Shown one piece after another: positions 55,397 to 62,550 of a stretch of 64,000 nt of DNA. The position numbers and the translations under genes are program-made. This DNA comes from Chitinophagales bacterium (GTDB taxonomy: Bacteria > Bacteroidota > Bacteroidia > Chitinophagales > CAIOSU01). The first letter of the stretch is position 1. Each line of letters begins with the position of its first letter. The DNA lies in the NCBI GenBank assembly GCA_026003335.1, contig BPHB01000002.1, forward strand, positions 793,363-857,362, given 5' to 3'. Under the pieces are notes generated by a model. That model did no database searches. It was given only the letters and a program-made list of their open reading frames with translations, and was not told the DNA's origin.

Positions 55397-55864
55397 ATGA
55401 AACCTTTAAAATTTCAATTAGTTTCTTACATTTTAGTTATGTTTTTAACGGGCATTGGCTATTGCTACTCGGCCGCGGTGGTGTGTTATGCACCGGGTAG
55501 CTGTTTCTATACTAACGGAAACTGTGAAGATTTCCAATGCTATAACGACCAACCACCTACCTGTACGTGTAATCCATTGAGTTCGCCAGTGCAAATTGAA
55601 GATGAATACTCAAATTCATATCAATGGCAGATAATTGAAGATCAAATATTTCAGGTCAGGCCAGAGGGCGGAGATTGGGTAACAGTCACAGAACTTTGTA
55701 GTTTTATGAATTGCGGGAGTGAGTACTTCAAAGTACATGTCATTTGCGAGTTTTCAAGGATTGTTTTTAAACGTTACAACATAGCATGTATTGATGAATA
55801 CCCTCCGGCCTGGCAGGGATGCCTGGTGGGCACTGAGAATATACATTATGAGTTTTGCCAGTAG
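55397..55864 (+). CDS. cysteine-rich secreted protein of unknown function
   Basis: The 155 residues start with a signal peptide (LVSYILVMFLTGIGYCYSA) and continue with a cysteine-rich mature part (about 15 Cys, including CYAPGSC, CEDFQC, CTCN and a final FCQ). No family was recognised; disulfides in an extracellular domain are likely. It is the first gene after the second LytTR-type operator and overlaps the next gene by 17 bp, so the pair forms a small operon. It has no T9SS sorting domain. Confidence 0.7.
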   Translation: MKPLKFQLVSYILVMFLTGIGYCYSAAVVCYAPGSCFYTNGNCEDFQCYNDQPPTCTCNPLSSPVQIEDEYSNSYQWQIIEDQIFQVRPEGGDWVTVTELCSFMNCGSEYFKVHVICEFSRIVFKRYNIACIDEYPPAWQGCLVGTENIHYEFCQ

Positions 55865-57053
55865 ATTCGGTTGGCTGCTCATATGGGTATCCAGGCGTGC
55901 AGCGTTGGCCGCCTGGGTATTTCTTTTTCAAATCAGCTCTGCGCAGCCCGAAAATCTTGTAATGAACGGTGGTTTCGAGGAACTGCTCAGGTTTAAGAGT
56001 TGGAATATTGTTTCTCAAAATGGACCGTCTCAAATCATTTTTCACGATGATACCTTCAAATTTTCCGGTATCAGTGACAAAGGTTTTACAGAAGTAATAG
56101 CCAATCATTGGAATTACTATAGCGATACCGCTCAATACGCATACGGCAATGCCAGTTATTCGAATAACGGCAAGGCTTATATGGGCAATGTATTTAAATT
56201 AATCCATGTGCTCGATTGGGAATACTCGGATGATGAAGCGTCAGTATCCAATGCCGTTGGGAAATTATGCAGGCCCTTATTGAAAGACCATCTCTATGAA
56301 ATTACGCTGCACCTGAAGCCATTCAGCGGGAACCATTTTACCAGCAGCATTTGTGTCGCGCTCACGGATCAGCCACTGCCACATATTGTAGGAATTGCAA
56401 AAAAAGAATGGAAGCCTGTTTTTGAACTGAATTTGCAGCCCGCATGGTGTCTTCCTGATATTTTGGAGGATACCATGCATTACACCACTTTCCGGTTTGA
56501 ATACAAAGCGTATGGCGGAGAACAATTTATTTACATCGGGAATCTGCTCTACGAAAGGCCGGAGTATCTCCAAAAACAAACCTGGAAAAAGTATTTCAGA
56601 AGTACAAAACAGTATGGCTACTGGAAAAACAGAGAAAACAGATTTATGTGTATTTATGCTCTGGATGAGGTGAGTGTAATACCTGTTGATAGCAAGGAAA
56701 ACGGCTGTGCTGTTACAAGCAGGGAGGAGAGCGACACTATCCTGGCCGCTCAGGTTTTCTTTAATTATGATGAAAGTATTGCTGATGGTGTGGATTCCGT
56801 AATTGACAGACTTGCTCAATTCAAAGATTTAAAAGCTGTTATTATCATTGGGCATTCTTCCAGGGAGGGAAGCGAAACATATAACCTATGGCTTTCCTTA
56901 AACCGTGCAAAATTTATCGGATCGAAATTGTCGGCATTTATAAAAACTCCTATTGAAATTATGGGACGAGGCTACTCAGACCCTATATCACTAACCCATG
57001 ATGCATTAAATCGGAGGGCAGATATTTACGTAGTTACCTATCGCAATAATTAA
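55848..57053 (+). CDS. secreted protein with C-terminal OmpA-like domain
   Basis: The start at 55848 gives 401 residues with a signal peptide (LAAWVFLFQISSAQ). The mature N-terminal part (PENLVMNGGFEELLRFKSWN..) looks like a jelly-roll, carbohydrate-binding-like domain found in Bacteroidota surface proteins. The last 110 residues resemble an OmpA peptidoglycan-binding domain (FFNYDESIADGVDSVIDRLAQF, IIGHSSREGSETYN, LNRRADIYV). The predicted place is the periplasm or outer membrane, with the C-terminus touching peptidoglycan. It overlaps the preceding cysteine-rich gene by 17 bp. Confidence 0.75.
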   Translation: MSFASRFGWLLIWVSRRAALAAWVFLFQISSAQPENLVMNGGFEELLRFKSWNIVSQNGPSQIIFHDDTFKFSGISDKGFTEVIANHWNYYSDTAQYAYGNASYSNNGKAYMGNVFKLIHVLDWEYSDDEASVSNAVGKLCRPLLKDHLYEITLHLKPFSGNHFTSSICVALTDQPLPHIVGIAKKEWKPVFELNLQPAWCLPDILEDTMHYTTFRFEYKAYGGEQFIYIGNLLYERPEYLQKQTWKKYFRSTKQYGYWKNRENRFMCIYALDEVSVIPVDSKENGCAVTSREESDTILAAQVFFNYDESIADGVDSVIDRLAQFKDLKAVIIIGHSSREGSETYNLWLSLNRAKFIGSKLSAFIKTPIEIMGRGYSDPISLTHDALNRRADIYVVTYRNN

Positions 57054-57073
57054 ATAAGAGGTAACAGGAGCCG

Positions 57074-57323
57074 GATTCCTGAGTGTGGCACCAAGATCGG
57101 TTTCAGCGCTCAGCAGGTTCAGAAAGTGATCAAGAAAGCTGTAGTGGAAGGTAATACGGAAGAAAAGTTAACTGGCATCAACTACGGTGAATTGGTTCCG
57201 GTTTTGGTAAAAGCAATTCAGGATCAACAAGCCATCATCAACCAACAGAAGCTGAAAACCGAACAGCTTGAGCGCCTTATCCCCAACCTGGCGCAAGCGT
57301 CCGCTTGTGCCAATCATCCTTGA
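57074..57323 (+). pseudogene. remnant of a third S74 chaperone gene
   Basis: This piece encodes CGTKIGFSAQQVQKVIKKAVVEG, then GINYGELVPVLVKAIQDQQAI, nearly the same as residues about 405-470 of the protein at 46840. Both ends are lost. Upstream homology starts abruptly near 57076, and downstream QLERL runs directly into IPNL, as if the linker to the T9SS domain was deleted before the sequence passes into REP-like DNA. It shows that a third copy existed here. Confidence 0.85.
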
Positions 57324-57333
57324 GCGTCAGCTC
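57290..57333. repeat. REP-like palindromes, left side
   Basis: GGCGCAAGCG-TC-CGCTTGTGCC (57290-57311) is a near-perfect 10-bp inverted repeat with one G-T pair, and a second short one (GAGC-GTCA-GCTC, 57322-57333) follows. They lie directly before a REP-associated tyrosine transposase gene, the usual setting for REP sequences. Confidence 0.65.
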
Positions 57334-57380
57334 GCTTGTCCCAAAGCATATCATTTTTACCTTTACTTAAAATTACCAAT

Positions 57381-57930
57381 ATGAGCCGTAAATACAAATT
57401 CAGGGATAACAGCCAACTCTATTTTGTAAGCTTTGCTACGGTTAATTGGATTGATGTATTCATTCGCAACGAATATAAAGAAGTACTGCTCGATAGTTTA
57501 AGATTCTGCCAAATCAAGAAAGACCTTGAATTATATGCATGGTGCATCATGACCAGCCATGTACATCTGATAATCGGTAGTTGTGGAATCCCAATGGAAT
57601 ATATTATGAGAGATTTCAAAAGTTTCACGTCAACAACATTAAGAAAAGCAATCTCTGAGAATCCTGTTGAGAGCAGAAGGGAATGGATGATATGGATGTT
57701 TGAGAGAGCCGGCAGATACAACTCCAACAATAAAGACTGGCAATTCTGGCAGCAGCATAATAACCCGATAGAATTGTATGACCGAAAAATAATGGAGCAA
57801 AAAATCAGATTACCTTCATAACAATCCCGTAGAGGCTGGTTTTGTCAGTAGCCCTACTGACTGGACGTACAGCAGCGCGAGAGATTATGCGGGCGAAAAA
57901 GGATTGATTGATATTATTTTGCTGAAATGA
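57381..57930 (+). pseudogene. REP-associated tyrosine transposase (Y1_Tnp), frameshifted
   Basis: The first frame (57381-57821) matches the small Bacteroidota Y1 transposases: MSRKYKFRDNSQLYFVSFATV, the HUH motif in SHVHLIIGS, MRDFKSFTS, MFERAGRYNSNNKDWQFWQ and NPIELYDRKIMEQKI. There the frame breaks, and YLHNNPVEAGFVS..DWTYSSARDYAG continues in another frame to the stop at 57928-57930. One extra base near 57799-57807 (an A6 run followed by TCA) explains it. The intact product would be about 182 residues. REP-like palindromes flank both sides. Confidence 0.88.
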
Positions 57931-57946
57931 GTTGGCGTTGTAAAAT

Positions 57947-57961
57947 AGCGTACGCTTGCAC
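57947..57961. repeat. REP-like sequence, right side
   Basis: AGCGTACGCTTGCAC contains the palindrome AGCGTACGCT and, read on the other strand (GTGCAAGCGTACGCT), resembles the left palindrome GGCGCAAGCGTCCGCT. It lies 17 bp after the transposase stop, so the gene is bracketed by inverted copies. The rest of 57962-58100 shows nothing recognisable. Confidence 0.5.
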
Positions 57962-58100
57962 CAGACCAGGGGGGCAGGCAATCTTGTTGAGTAAATTTTT
58001 TCCCCGCTGACAGGTTTACTAAAAACAAAATCCCTTTCATCTTTCCCACATAGTCAGTGCCCATAGCGAAGCACAATGATTTGTGTTCTAACTTCGCTCC

Positions 58101-58571
58101 ATGAAAATTTTGTTTGTTTGTCTGGGTAACATCTGCCGCTCTCCACTGGCAGAGGGCATCATGCGCAACAAAATACAACAATACAACCTGAACTGGGAAG
58201 TTGACAGCGCAGGCACCAGTGCATGGCATGCCGGAGAACCGCCCGACCCGCGAGCCATTGCCATTGCTGCCCGATACGGCATAGATATCAGCCGGCTGAG
58301 GGCACGGCAATTTTCTCCGTATGACTTTGAGAGATTTGACCGCATCTACGTGATGGATTCAGATAACCTTCAAAACGTCTTGCGGATGGCTCTCAGTGAG
58401 AAGGAAAAACAAAAAGTAAGTCTCGTTCTGCACACCACGCATCCGGCATCAGGGCAGGAAGTGCCCGACCCCTATTACGATGATGACGGCTTTGAATCCG
58501 TTTTCAGGCTGCTGGATGCTGCCTGTGAAGCCATTATTAAGCAATACGCAGATGCAAAAATCGGTTTATGA
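58101..58571 (+). CDS. low-molecular-weight protein tyrosine phosphatase
   Basis: The 156-residue enzyme has the CX5R active site at the N-terminus (C7-LGNIC-R13-SP), the DSAGTSAWHAGE segment typical of the family, and the general-acid Asp in VPDPYYDD near residue 125. It is full length and cytoplasmic. Bacterial members often act on tyrosine kinases of capsule export, but no such kinase is in the window. It follows the accessory region and may be co-transcribed with hisS. Confidence 0.92.
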   Translation: MKILFVCLGNICRSPLAEGIMRNKIQQYNLNWEVDSAGTSAWHAGEPPDPRAIAIAARYGIDISRLRARQFSPYDFERFDRIYVMDSDNLQNVLRMALSEKEKQKVSLVLHTTHPASGQEVPDPYYDDDGFESVFRLLDAACEAIIKQYADAKIGL

Positions 58572-58762
58572 GCGGCATAGCTGTGTCCCGAAGAGGAAAG
58601 AAGGCTAATCAGGAGATCGCATCAGGCTATAGGCCAATTTTTAAGGCTTCGGGTGTTTCATCACGGATTTGCGGCAAAACACTCCGGGAAATCATAAATC
58701 GCATAACTTCCGTTTCTAAAAAAGATATCCGATTAGACATTATTCTGCTCATCGCGCTATGA
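58568..58762 (+). CDS. doubtful 64-codon frame between ptp and hisS
   Basis: The frame starts in the phosphatase stop (ATGA) and stops in the hisS start (ATGA), so it would be coupled at both ends. The sequence is basic with a hydrophobic C-terminus (DIRLDIILLIAL) and matches no family I recognise. The exact fit could be chance, since the interval has few stops. Confidence 0.25.
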   Translation: MSGIAVSRRGKKANQEIASGYRPIFKASGVSSRICGKTLREIINRITSVSKKDIRLDIILLIAL

Positions 58763-60129
58763 AAATCAAACCTGCACTTCCAAAAGGTACCCGCGACTTT
58801 GGACCCGAAGAGCTGCGAAAACGCAATTATATCTTTGGGATTATCCGTAATGTTTTTGAAAAATATGGATTTCAGCCCATTGAAACTCCTGCCATGGAAA
58901 ATCTTTCCACGCTGGAGGGTAAATATGGCGAGGAGGGCGACAAACTGTTATTTCGGATCCTGAACAACGGTGATTTTTTGAAAGAGGTTAGGGAGCAGAA
59001 GATAGAGCTACGTGAAGAAAATCTCAAACAAGTCACTTCTCTGATTGCTGAAAAAGGATTGCGCTACGATCTTACCATACCTTTTGCCAGATACGTAGTG
59101 CAGCACCAACATGCAATTACCTTCCCCTTTAAGCGATATCAGATTCAGCCCGTATGGAGGGCTGACCGTCCGCAGAAAGGACGCTATCGCGAATTCTATC
59201 AATGTGATGCCGATGTTATCGGAAGCACCTCCTTACTAAATGAAGCCGAGCTGATTTTCCTTTATGAGGAGGTGTTCACGAAGCTTGGGCTGGATGTAAA
59301 AATTCAATTTAACAACAGAAAACTCTTAGTAGCTCTGGCAGAGAAAAATGGTATTTGCGATAAGCTAATGGCCTTTACTACCGCTCTTGACAAGCTGGAT
59401 AAAGTAGGCGAGGAAAAGGTTAAAGAAGAATTAACCAGTGCGGGCATAAATACAAAAGCACTGGAAGTCATTCTTGCAATGAAAAGCCTGAGCTCAGATG
59501 AAAAAATTGCTTATCTGGAAAAGTATTTCCCTAAGGAGGAGTACAGCCGCTCCGGCATGAACGAGATTCAATATATCCTGAAGCAAGCTTCCGCGTGTAA
59601 AAAACTGGAATTTGCCCCCGCCCTTGCCCGAGGTCTGGATTACTACACGGGAACTATTTTTGAGGTAAAGCCCACCCAGGTACAGATGGGCAGTCTGGGG
59701 GGAGGCGGTCGTTATGATAATCTTACCGGAGTGTTTGGCTTACCCGGGGTTTCTGGCGTAGGTATTTCATTCGGTGTAGAACGTATTTATGATGTGATGC
59801 AGGAGCTGCAACTGTTTGAACGGATTAACCTACCGGCCGGCTCTGTAAGAGCAATGTTTATCAACTTCGGAGGCGAAGCAGAAAAACAGGCATTTCAGTA
59901 CCTGCAACAGCTTCGTGCCCGGGATATAGCCTCAGAAATATATCCTTCTGCAGAAAAAATAAAAAAGCAGATTGCTTATGCAGATAAAAAGGGTATTGCC
60001 TATGTAATTTTTGCCGGAGAAGAGGAACTCAAAAGCGGACAACTACAGGTCAAAGAACTGAAAAGCGGCACCCAACACTCCTGTACTCCCGAAGAACTAA
60101 TCACTCTGCTTACGGCAGATAGCCAATAA
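58759..60129 (+). CDS. hisS: histidyl-tRNA synthetase
   Basis: The 456-residue class II synthetase charges tRNA-His. It begins with PALPKGTRDFGPEELRKRNYI (motif 1 region), has RYDLTIPFARYV and FKRYQIQPVWRADRPQKGRYREF (motif 2), the histidine signature LARGLDYYTGTIFEV, and GGGGRYDNLTGVFG with GVGISFGVERIYDVM (motif 3). The anticodon-binding domain closes the protein. The start uses the ATG at 58759. Confidence 0.97.
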   Translation: MKIKPALPKGTRDFGPEELRKRNYIFGIIRNVFEKYGFQPIETPAMENLSTLEGKYGEEGDKLLFRILNNGDFLKEVREQKIELREENLKQVTSLIAEKGLRYDLTIPFARYVVQHQHAITFPFKRYQIQPVWRADRPQKGRYREFYQCDADVIGSTSLLNEAELIFLYEEVFTKLGLDVKIQFNNRKLLVALAEKNGICDKLMAFTTALDKLDKVGEEKVKEELTSAGINTKALEVILAMKSLSSDEKIAYLEKYFPKEEYSRSGMNEIQYILKQASACKKLEFAPALARGLDYYTGTIFEVKPTQVQMGSLGGGGRYDNLTGVFGLPGVSGVGISFGVERIYDVMQELQLFERINLPAGSVRAMFINFGGEAEKQAFQYLQQLRARDIASEIYPSAEKIKKQIAYADKKGIAYVIFAGEEELKSGQLQVKELKSGTQHSCTPEELITLLTADSQ

Positions 60130-60230
60130 TCTATGGCTTCGCAAACTATCCCATTTGTGAAAATACCTGATTCCCTCATGCTGCAAGGCAGGTGTCTCCG
60201 CTTGCAAAGTGGTGATTATTTTTAAGCACG

Positions 60231-60455
60231 ATGAAAAAAGTAAGGGTAAAAGCCCGAGCCAGCGTGCGAAAAAACAGCATCCGCAAACTGGACGAAAATT
60301 ATTACCTGGTTTGCGTTACTGAAGCACCGGAGAAAGGAAAAGCTAATGAGGCCATTCAGAAAATGCTGGCCCGCGAGCTCAATATAGCATATACTAAAAT
60401 CACCCTACTGAAAGGACATAAATCACGCGACAAGCTCTTTGTTATAAATGCATAA
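60231..60455 (+). CDS. DUF167 (YggU-type) protein
   Basis: The 74-residue protein matches the DUF167 family: VKARASVRKNSIRKLDENYYLVCVTEAPEKGKANEAIQKMLAREL and KITLLKGHKSRDKLFVI. The fold is known from structural genomics; the function is not. It lies 101 bp after hisS on the same strand. Confidence 0.85.
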   Translation: MKKVRVKARASVRKNSIRKLDENYYLVCVTEAPEKGKANEAIQKMLARELNIAYTKITLLKGHKSRDKLFVINA

Positions 60456-60505
60456 AGAAACTATTAAAAGCCTCATGCCGGTGAGGAGGCCGCTCGTCCC
60501 GTATT

Positions 60506-61456
60506 TCAAAAAGTATGAATGATTTTAATTTGATGATCGCGCAGGTATTCGCGGGCTACATCAATATTCTGGGTAAACCCGAGAAGAAAACCTCCCCCGC
60601 CCGATCCACACAGCTTGAGATAGTAAGCACCGGTTTCCAGTCCCTTCTGCCATGACTTTCTGAACAGTTTGGGGATCATGGGCTCCAGGTTTTCAAAAAG
60701 AAATTTGGAAACATGATAGAGGTTTACAAAAAGATTCTTGGTTTCTCCTTTGAGGAAATCACGGATACACTGGTCATTAAAAGGGATATAATGCTCATGA
60801 AACAGGGTGAGAAAATCTTGTTGCTTACATTTTTCCAAAAACCACTGCACCAGCGGCTGCGTGCGGCCCGGCCTGCCGGTGTCAATCAGAAAAATAGCGC
60901 CTTTGCCCTCTTTAGTAGCCGGAAGGGTTACGGTGCCGATATTGTCTTTTGACTGAATCAGTAAGGGCAGGTCAAGATAACAGATCAGGGGGTCTATACC
61001 TGAGCTTTTGCCATGAAAAAAGGACTCCATCTGTGCCAGAGCTTCCTTGAGTTTTAAAATATCGGCACTGGTTATCTTCTCCCGTTCATATTTATTCCGG
61101 GCATAACGGCTGTAAATGGCTGCTACCAGAGCACCTGAGCTGCCCACCCCAAAGCCCTGAGGAATGTCAGAATCAAAATAGAGGCCTTCCTTCAGGTCTT
61201 TTTCCATCTGGCGGGTATCTATATCCGCCTGAAGAGCGTCTTCTTTCTGCAGTTGTTTGAGGTATTTCAGAAAAGCCCGTAACTGCGCGCGGGAGTGCCG
61301 CACCTTTAGGCTGTTATCGCCTGTTGGTGCAAAAGCGAGCTTGCCCTTATAGGAGTGATAAGGGATGGATAAACCCATGGAATTCTGTATAATACTATAC
61401 TCTCCAAACAGTAGAATCTTGGAATGATAGGTCTGCTCGTCCTGATGGTGTTTCAT
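60506..61456 (-). CDS. mvk: GHMP kinase, probable mevalonate kinase
   Basis: The 316-residue protein has the GHMP layout: an N-terminal motif KILLFGEYSIIQ, the ATP loop PQGFGVGSSGALVAA (about residues 98-112), and the C-terminal motif KLCGSGGGGFLLGF. SSGIDPLICY fits the substrate loop. Directly upstream on the same strand is diphosphomevalonate decarboxylase (1-bp gap), so mevalonate phosphorylation is the likely job. Phosphomevalonate kinase cannot be excluded, since the third kinase is not in the window. Confidence 0.8.
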   Translation of the reverse strand: MKHHQDEQTYHSKILLFGEYSIIQNSMGLSIPYHSYKGKLAFAPTGDNSLKVRHSRAQLRAFLKYLKQLQKEDALQADIDTRQMEKDLKEGLYFDSDIPQGFGVGSSGALVAAIYSRYARNKYEREKITSADILKLKEALAQMESFFHGKSSGIDPLICYLDLPLLIQSKDNIGTVTLPATKEGKGAIFLIDTGRPGRTQPLVQWFLEKCKQQDFLTLFHEHYIPFNDQCIRDFLKGETKNLFVNLYHVSKFLFENLEPMIPKLFRKSWQKGLETGAYYLKLCGSGGGGFLLGFTQNIDVAREYLRDHQIKIIHTF

Positions 61457-61457
61457 A

Positions 61458-62504
61458 TTACTTCAGCTTTACCGGGCCTGTTCCCGTATGATCATAGATA
61501 ACGGTTTCAAGGGTGCAATTTACCATGAGTTGTTGCTCAATGTATTGACGGATGTCAACTGAAGCACTTTCCGGATACAGCAGATGCACATTGGGTCCGG
61601 CATCAATGGTAAAGCATGCCGGGATGCCGGTTTGCTGACGGAAAGCCTGTATGCTGCGAATGATATCTACCGTAGCGGGCTCCCATAGCAGCACGGGGGG
61701 GCGGGAGGCGAGCATCAGCGCATGCAGGGTAAGGGCTTCGTTTTCCACGATATCACAGAAGGCCTGTAGATTCCCGTTGCGCAGCACTTTTATCAGGTCT
61801 TGAAGATTATCTGCCGCCTGCCTGATGCGGGCAGTCGCAAAGGGATGCCCCTGCATGAGGGCATGGCCAGCCCTACTGGAAACGGCTTTGCTCTTTCTGC
61901 TGACTACAAGGATGGTGTCCTGAAAATGCAGGAAATTATGGTGAATCCTGCCGCTGAGGGGCGTGGCATACTGGTTACTGGCAGCCGGGATGCCTTTAAT
62001 TTTTCCCCAGGTAACAATGCCTCCGTACACTGAGCGGGCAGCGCTGCCCGACCCGAGGCGGGCAATATGAGAAGCCCTCCTGAAAAACTTATCGGGTGAG
62101 GCGGGCTTCCCCTTTATCTGCTCTTCTATGCTGCACAGACATAGAGCCAATGCTGCCATGGAGGATGCCGAAGAAGCTATACCCGCGGAATGAGGAAAAC
62201 TGTTACCAGAATATATCTCAAAGGAAAATTTGCTCAAAAAGGGCAATTCCTTTTTAACAAGAGTTTTAAAGTAGTCTTTAATTTTTTCGGCAAATTCAGG
62301 CTTGTCTTTTCCTTCAAAGAAAAACTTCAGGTCAATAGCTTTGGTATTATTTTTTTTGGGAGCATATCGTATCTCGGTCTGGGTATATGCATTCTGCAAC
62401 GTAAAACTCAGCGAGGGATTAGCCGGAATCTGTTTCCCTCTTTTCCCCCAATATTTGATGAGGGCGATGTTTGAAGGAGCCCGCCAGGCCACTGCGTTAT
62501 TCAT
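61458..62504 (-). CDS. mvaD: diphosphomevalonate decarboxylase
   Basis: This GHMP-family enzyme converts diphosphomevalonate to isopentenyl diphosphate with ATP. The 348 residues start with the hallmark APSNIALIKYWGKRG and NPSLSFTL, continue with the phosphate loop FPHSAGIASSASSMAALALCL, and end with the DAGPNVHLLY segment that holds the catalytic aspartate region. It shows that the mevalonate route, not only MEP, supplies isoprenoids here. It lies between the kinase and the prenyl synthase gene on one strand. Confidence 0.92.
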   Translation of the reverse strand: MNNAVAWRAPSNIALIKYWGKRGKQIPANPSLSFTLQNAYTQTEIRYAPKKNNTKAIDLKFFFEGKDKPEFAEKIKDYFKTLVKKELPFLSKFSFEIYSGNSFPHSAGIASSASSMAALALCLCSIEEQIKGKPASPDKFFRRASHIARLGSGSAARSVYGGIVTWGKIKGIPAASNQYATPLSGRIHHNFLHFQDTILVVSRKSKAVSSRAGHALMQGHPFATARIRQAADNLQDLIKVLRNGNLQAFCDIVENEALTLHALMLASRPPVLLWEPATVDIIRSIQAFRQQTGIPACFTIDAGPNVHLLYPESASVDIRQYIEQQLMVNCTLETVIYDHTGTGPVKLK

Positions 62505-62550
62505 GTTGAAGCCTTATTTATCGTCTTAGTCTACTGGCAAAGTAATACAA

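Noticed and set aside
57322..57333. GAGC-GTCA-GCTC taken as a transcription terminator
   Set aside because: The stem is only four base pairs with no T run. It fits the REP-like cluster better.
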